From NCBI RefSeq assembly GCF_010389155.1, contig NC_057762.1, positions 8,729,513 to 8,793,512 of the forward strand: DNA of 64,000 nt, given 5' to 3'. Below the pieces are notes generated by a model. That model was not told the origin of the DNA, made no database searches, and worked only from the letters and a program-made list of their open reading frames with translations. Made by a program: the position numbers and the translations under genes. The stretch comes from Erigeron canadensis (taxonomy: Eukaryota > Streptophyta > Magnoliopsida > Asterales > Asteraceae). Positions 59,601 through 64,000 of this stretch are shown one piece after another; the stretch's first letter is position 1, and every line of letters begins with the position of its first letter.

Positions 59601-62600
59601 ATGAATACCCTTGATTAAGTTATTTTAATTTTAATAACGCTGTTATTGTCATAACACAAATCATTTTGGCGAGTTATGACTAATGCGGAATCATAACACA
59701 AATTGTACAAGAGAACGACCACTAAACGTGTCGTTTTTATTTATTAAACATAATAATGTCTTTAAAACGTAACTTCTACAATAAGAGTAATTTCAAATTA
59801 CATAGGAGCTTATTTTTATTAACTAGTGCCAGACTCTTGAACGATCCATACGAGTTTCCTACTTTGCTCCATGATAATCCAACATACTAGTTATCTGAGA
59901 AATACATGCTAAAACGTCAACATAAAGTTGGTGAGTCATAGGTTTATCATATCAACATAGTTTATGGATCACAAGGTTTCCATAATATATATATATATAT
60001 ACTATAGCACTGAGCTCCCAATACCGAAGCTTAACAATGATAAAGTTACCCCATGCGTAGTACTTTCATCCTCAAGTACTATGGATCAAATAATTGTACA
60101 CCCGTTTGATCATGCCGATCAAGTTAGTGCTACTAACTCGGGTGGGGGTGTCAAACCCAATAGATCTATTCACAACTACTCGCGCTTAAGTCCATAACTA
60201 ACGGTATTGAAATAGGGGATTTGATAGGATGAGAAACAACTCAAGCAATATATAGTAACAAAATACTTGTGTCCAATCTTAAAACAAGTAAAAGTAATGC
60301 ATGTATTCTCACCCCAAAATGAATTATTTAAAAATGGGCTATGAACTCACCTTAGAGTGGTAATGAGATTATGACGGTATCCGAGTTACGAGCTTCCTAA
60401 ATAAACCATACCGTTTTTATTAATTATAATATTTACTTGACAACTTGCCATGCTAGATCGTTTAAGATTTATAGATTATAGGTCGACTGCCACTTTGTCT
60501 AGATTCTACATCTTTCATACACTTTTTATGTTAAATTGGATGGTGTCTATTTATACAAATCTACGACAGAATATACATATAGAATCATAAGATTAGCATT
60601 AACTAAGAAGTCCCAATTACTTGCATTTTATCATTCTTTCTTTTGAGAGAGTTTACCACCACATATACTTCATGCTTCTTAGCGTAAGTATATTTATATA
60701 TATAGATGCCACATGATATATGTATGAAAATATATACATGTTCAGTGGTTTTATATGACATACAGATCGATACTACATTATGCATATCATATATTTATTC
60801 ATCTAGAATCTATAATAGAAGTAGCAAAGTTACCCCATGTCTGAAAATCCATAAGGAGGTTTTAAAGAGCTTTACTTCATTTAGTTACTGATTGTATGTC
60901 AAAACTAACCCTTAGACATTATTTCATTTAGTTTTCTCTATCTCGCTTAAGGTGTTGAAATGACAATATTGTGACACGATCGACTTTGAGGATCAGGTTA
61001 TCAAGTGAAGTTTGCAGTACTTAGAGTAAGAAGGGTCGAAAAGCGCGAGGGTGACGAGTCAAGCTCCTGAACAGTGATGTTCGAAATGGTACTACTAGTG
61101 AACAAGAGAAAGAGGTTCGAGTTTAAAAACACACTAAGAACATGCGAGAATTTGAAGGATGCAGAGCATGGGTTTACTTACATAAGTTTAGTGCTATTAA
61201 ACCTCTAGATTATAACCCGAAACCGCAGCTACGCGACAAAGAGGAACACCCATAGATTAGCTAATTATTATGGCCATAGTGATGATGATTTAATAGTGTT
61301 TTAAGCTGTGATTTTCTTGATTCTAAAACAGTAGGGAAACAAAAATATAAAGGAAGTCTTAGGTGCTTTTAGTGACAAGGATTCGTTTGTGTTTATTTTA
61401 CATGAAAAGTTAAGTTTGGAGGTACTTTTATAGGAGGATCATGTCTCCAAGTGCATATATCAACTTCAAGAGAGGTGGAGAGAAGAGTTTGTCCTATTTT
61501 GCTTGTCCTTGAACTTTTTAATACTAATTCTATTGATGTGTTAAGTCTATAACTTAGATTTTAACTAAAAAATAGTAAGCTATGATGAGAAAGTTATTTT
61601 GGAACTTGTTCACTTGAAGAGTATTTGTCACTACTTGTTTGTCTGATGATTCATACTACCCATTCTATTGTTGATGGTTTCTTTCTCCATATGGAAATCT
61701 AGCACAATCTATGCAAGGGACTTTGTTAAAGATTAGCCTATTTTGTTGGATCCCATTCGATCTTGAAAGAAAGAAAAGAAGACTTTGTCCATTGTTCTTT
61801 AATGCTTTTGTCTTGACTTCTTTGCTCCTTTTTATAGGGAGAACAATAGAGTGGTGATGGTTACATGTTTATACCAAAATGATGGGATCCTAGACACCAC
61901 ATTTGTGAGAACTAGCTGAAAACTTACTCCAATTGCTTTGAAGTCTTGACCACTTGAGTGAGTTGTTTTTATATATGACTTTTTACTTATAATTGTCATA
62001 CTAGTAGTTTATAGTATAAATGAAAAAGTTATAGCTAGCTTTATACATTCCAAATTGAAGAAACCTGCTTATGTTAATGTAGTATCATAAAGTTAAAATA
62101 TGTCTTTATTTCATTATATTGATTGTTTGGGATAAAATAGAATTAGAGTTTTTCTTTTATTATTTTTCAGATAAAGGAATTACTATATTTCAAATTGACA
62201 TGATATATATAGGAACACTATTAAATATATATTATTTTTATATATCATGATTATTTGCCAAATTAATCAAGGTAAATCCCTATCATGCTTGACTAACTTA
62301 ATTGAAATTAAAGCTTGGAGTAAACGTTGACCTGAAAATTTGACGGTTGCTACAGTTATCATATTATGATGCGCAATTTCAATAAATAAAATAATGGGTA
62401 AGGTGGACTAAAATTTATTTAGTAATTATATTAAGATTAAGAAAAGAAAAGAAGATTGAATAGAAAACTACGATCAGTAATTAACATACATTGGTTTAAA
62501 CTCTCATCTACGGTAAAACGGAAATAAATTTTAGTTCTAAGGAAACATCCTTATTACTTGACGATCAAGTAATTTAATTAATAAATTAGAAAATCAAATT

Positions 62601-62695
62601 TGGTAACTATCGCAAAAAAATAGAAGAAACCTAATCGAATTATAGCGTTTATTGCTATACTATATATACAAGACCTCTAAGATCCTTTAAGACGC
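59601..62695. other. Long intergenic region, no gene recognised
   Basis: A/T-rich. A short (AT)n lies at 59985-60001. The stretch 60130-60420, with CACCCCAAAATG and GGGCTATGAACTCACC, resembles LTR sequence but lacks definable ends. Frames such as 59964-60197 and 60706-60891 have no recognisable features. Confidence 0.45.
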
Positions 62696-62805
62696 AAAAA
62701 AAAAAAAAAAAAAAATTGTTCTCAATTCATTAATTAGGGTTAAGTTTTGCCGTTCAAAAAACCTTAAAAAATTCGTTAGGGTTTTAAGATCGAACGGCAG
62801 CATCA
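62656..62805 (+). promoter_or_regulatory. CSP promoter/leader with TATA-like and telo-box motifs
   Basis: TATACTATATATACA at 62656-62670 is a candidate TATA region. TTAGGGTTA (62734-62742) and TTAGGGTTTT (62776-62785) are telo-box type motifs (AAACCCTAA on the other strand), common near the starts of plant genes for the translation apparatus and RNA-binding proteins. A 21-base A run lies at about 62695-62715. Confidence 0.5.
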
Positions 62806-63052
62806 ATGGCTGAAGGTATGAGTACAGGGGTAGTTGTTAGCTTTTACAAGGGTTACGGTTTTATCCGACCCGATGGAGCAGAGGAAGACGTGTTCGTACA
62901 CCATTCTGAGATCCAATCAGATGGTTACCGAACTCTTCGTGAAGGTCAAAAGGTTACGTTTTCGGTTGCTGAAAAAGGTGGGCGTACGAAGGCTGTTACG
63001 GTCATCCCTATTGACATGTTGAATGTTAAGAGAAACCGTAAGAAGCGTAGTA

Positions 63053-63115
<63 letters not shown>

Positions 63116-63465
63116 TGGTTGGTGTTGAATGTTATAACTGTGGCGGTATTGGGCATCTTGCTAGGGATTGTAGTAGTCCTCGTCGCGATGTTATTAACGT
63201 TAATAACGGTGGTGGTGCTGGTGACGGTGCGGGTGATCGGTCGTGTTTTAGATGTGGAGCGCCGGGTCATATTGCAAGAGACTGTACTTGGGAGGAAGTG
63301 GTCGACGACCGCAAGTGTTATAACTGCGGTGAGGCTGGGCACATGGCGAGAGATTGTACTTCGAATTCTAATGGTGTTGGTGGTAAGAAGTCCGGTGATC
63401 GTTGCTATAACTGTAATAAAGTAGGACACTTTGCTCGCGATTGTCCAACTTCTAATGCTCGTTGA
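62806..63465 (+). CDS. CSP1: Cold-shock-domain protein with four CCHC zinc knuckles
   Basis: Plant cold-shock proteins bind and melt RNA and DNA as chaperones in cold response and development. Single exon, 219 aa. Start MAEGMSTG; a second Met follows at residue 5. The cold-shock domain (about 6-70) has the nucleic-acid motifs KGYGFI (15-20) and VFVHH (29-33). A basic linker KRNRKKR leads to an unbroken run of 20 Asn (84-103) encoded by pure AAT. Four CX2CX4HX4C knuckles follow at 109-122, 147-160, 171-184 and 200-213, separated by Gly/Asn-rich linkers. Arabidopsis CSP1 has more knuckles and a Gly-rich region in place of the Asn run, so this copy is shorter. The Tyr in KGYGFI replaces the more common Phe. 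Confidence 0.93.
63055..63114 (+). repeat. (AAT)20 microsatellite coding for polyasparagine
   Basis: Twenty perfect AAT codons inside the CSP gene, with no synonymous AAC. This points to recent replication slippage. Confidence 0.97.
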
Positions 63466-64000
63466 TAGTATTTTGAAAAGATTAGGATTTTTATTAATCG
63501 TACGTGTTTGTTTCTGATTTAATTTGGTATGTGTGACAATCTAATGAAAGATATTGTGGTGGTTTTGGCTAATTAAATCGTTTTCGTTTCTGAGTTAATT
63601 TCAATTAATTTGATATGTGTGAATATTTTTTAATATTTCTCTTAGCTTTGCCTGTTTGTATTGTAGCTGCGTTTGAATGGGTTACATAAGTATATTTGTT
63701 AACCCGTTTAGATTTCCGGATAGTTAATATATCGAATTTGAACTCTATCTATTCTATGAGTAGTCTTAATTGTTTGGTTTTAGGTGCTTGGTAAACTTAA
63801 TTAATCTTGATATTACCTTGTCAATCATGTATATTGAGAAAAACTTCAAATTAGAAGGGTCAGTCGTTGTTTGATAGAAAATCGTCGAATAGAAGAAGTA
63901 TCATTAGTTTAGCCACCCGAATGAAAATTTACATAATACTTGTTTTGGTTAGAGAAGGGCCACGAGATGGTTTTCGAATCATGAGAACACCCTATAATCC
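63466..64000. other. CSP 3' region to window end
   Basis: Probable 3' untranslated region and A/T-rich spacer. No further gene start is recognised. Confidence 0.4.

Noticed and set aside
62917..63429. Long minus-strand and shifted-frame ORFs opposite the CSP gene
   Set aside because: They are Ile/Thr-rich products of the AAT repeat and of antisense zinc-knuckle codons, and have no family resemblance.

Overview
The window is nuclear DNA of a flowering plant. It is AT-rich, with GT-AG introns, plant-only gene families and dense plant transposon debris. The LINE, tRNA-derived SINE and LTR types look like those of an asterid, perhaps Asteraceae, but that placement is an impression and not a search result. 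No prokaryotic, organellar or viral segment and no CRISPR array was seen.

Seven protein genes can be assembled by hand. (1) 6873-5560 minus: three exons, 314 aa, a protein I do not recognise, with mitosis-type (MSA) promoter motifs and a D-box-like stretch. (2) 17424-24525 plus: a 12-exon calcium-dependent protein kinase of the CPK16/18/28 group, 564 aa. (3) 34763-31813 minus: a 5-exon bHLH factor of the bHLH11/bHLH121 iron-homeostasis clade, 305 aa. (4) 43370-47918 plus: a 10-exon APE2-type AP endonuclease with PIP box and GRF zinc finger, 565 aa. (5) 48987-50510 plus: an intronless PPR protein. (6) 53442-55412 plus: an intronless ARMADILLO REPEAT ONLY protein. (7) 62806-63465 plus: a cold-shock-domain/CCHC zinc-knuckle protein with a 20-Asn run. 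From memory, CPK18, bHLH11, APE2, ARO3 and CSP1 are close neighbours in Arabidopsis (about At4g36070 down to At4g36020). The window therefore looks like an expanded copy of that block with a PPR gene added.

The space between and inside genes is mostly mobile DNA, and several elements have exact borders. These are a 5'-truncated LINE (213-2167), a 2.16-kb solo LTR with TSD ATAAC (9553-11709), a SINE with 14-bp TSD (18263-18488), a complete 445-bp TRIM in CPK intron 5 (21213-21657), two hAT MITEs with perfect 8-bp TSDs (27032-27548 and 39124-39775), an Emigrant/pogo-type element (30594-31358), two Tourist-like MITEs carrying an internal minisatellite (35168-35646 and 36541-36983), Helitrons near 50.8, 51.4 and 58.1 kb, and a CACTA-ended foldback (56213-56556). 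From 38.9 to 42.9 kb a SINE, an hAT MITE, an RTE-type LINE 3' end and a second solo LTR lie packed or nested together.

The genes are not an operon-like set. They act separately in calcium signalling, transcription, DNA repair, organelle RNA processing, polar growth and RNA binding. No clearly new molecular system was found. The items most worth a second look are the uncharacterised G2/M-type gene, the overlapping ATGA mini-uORFs at the APE2 start, the short perfect palindromes in two unrelated solo LTRs and in a GC-rich spot, and the paired minisatellite-bearing MITEs.
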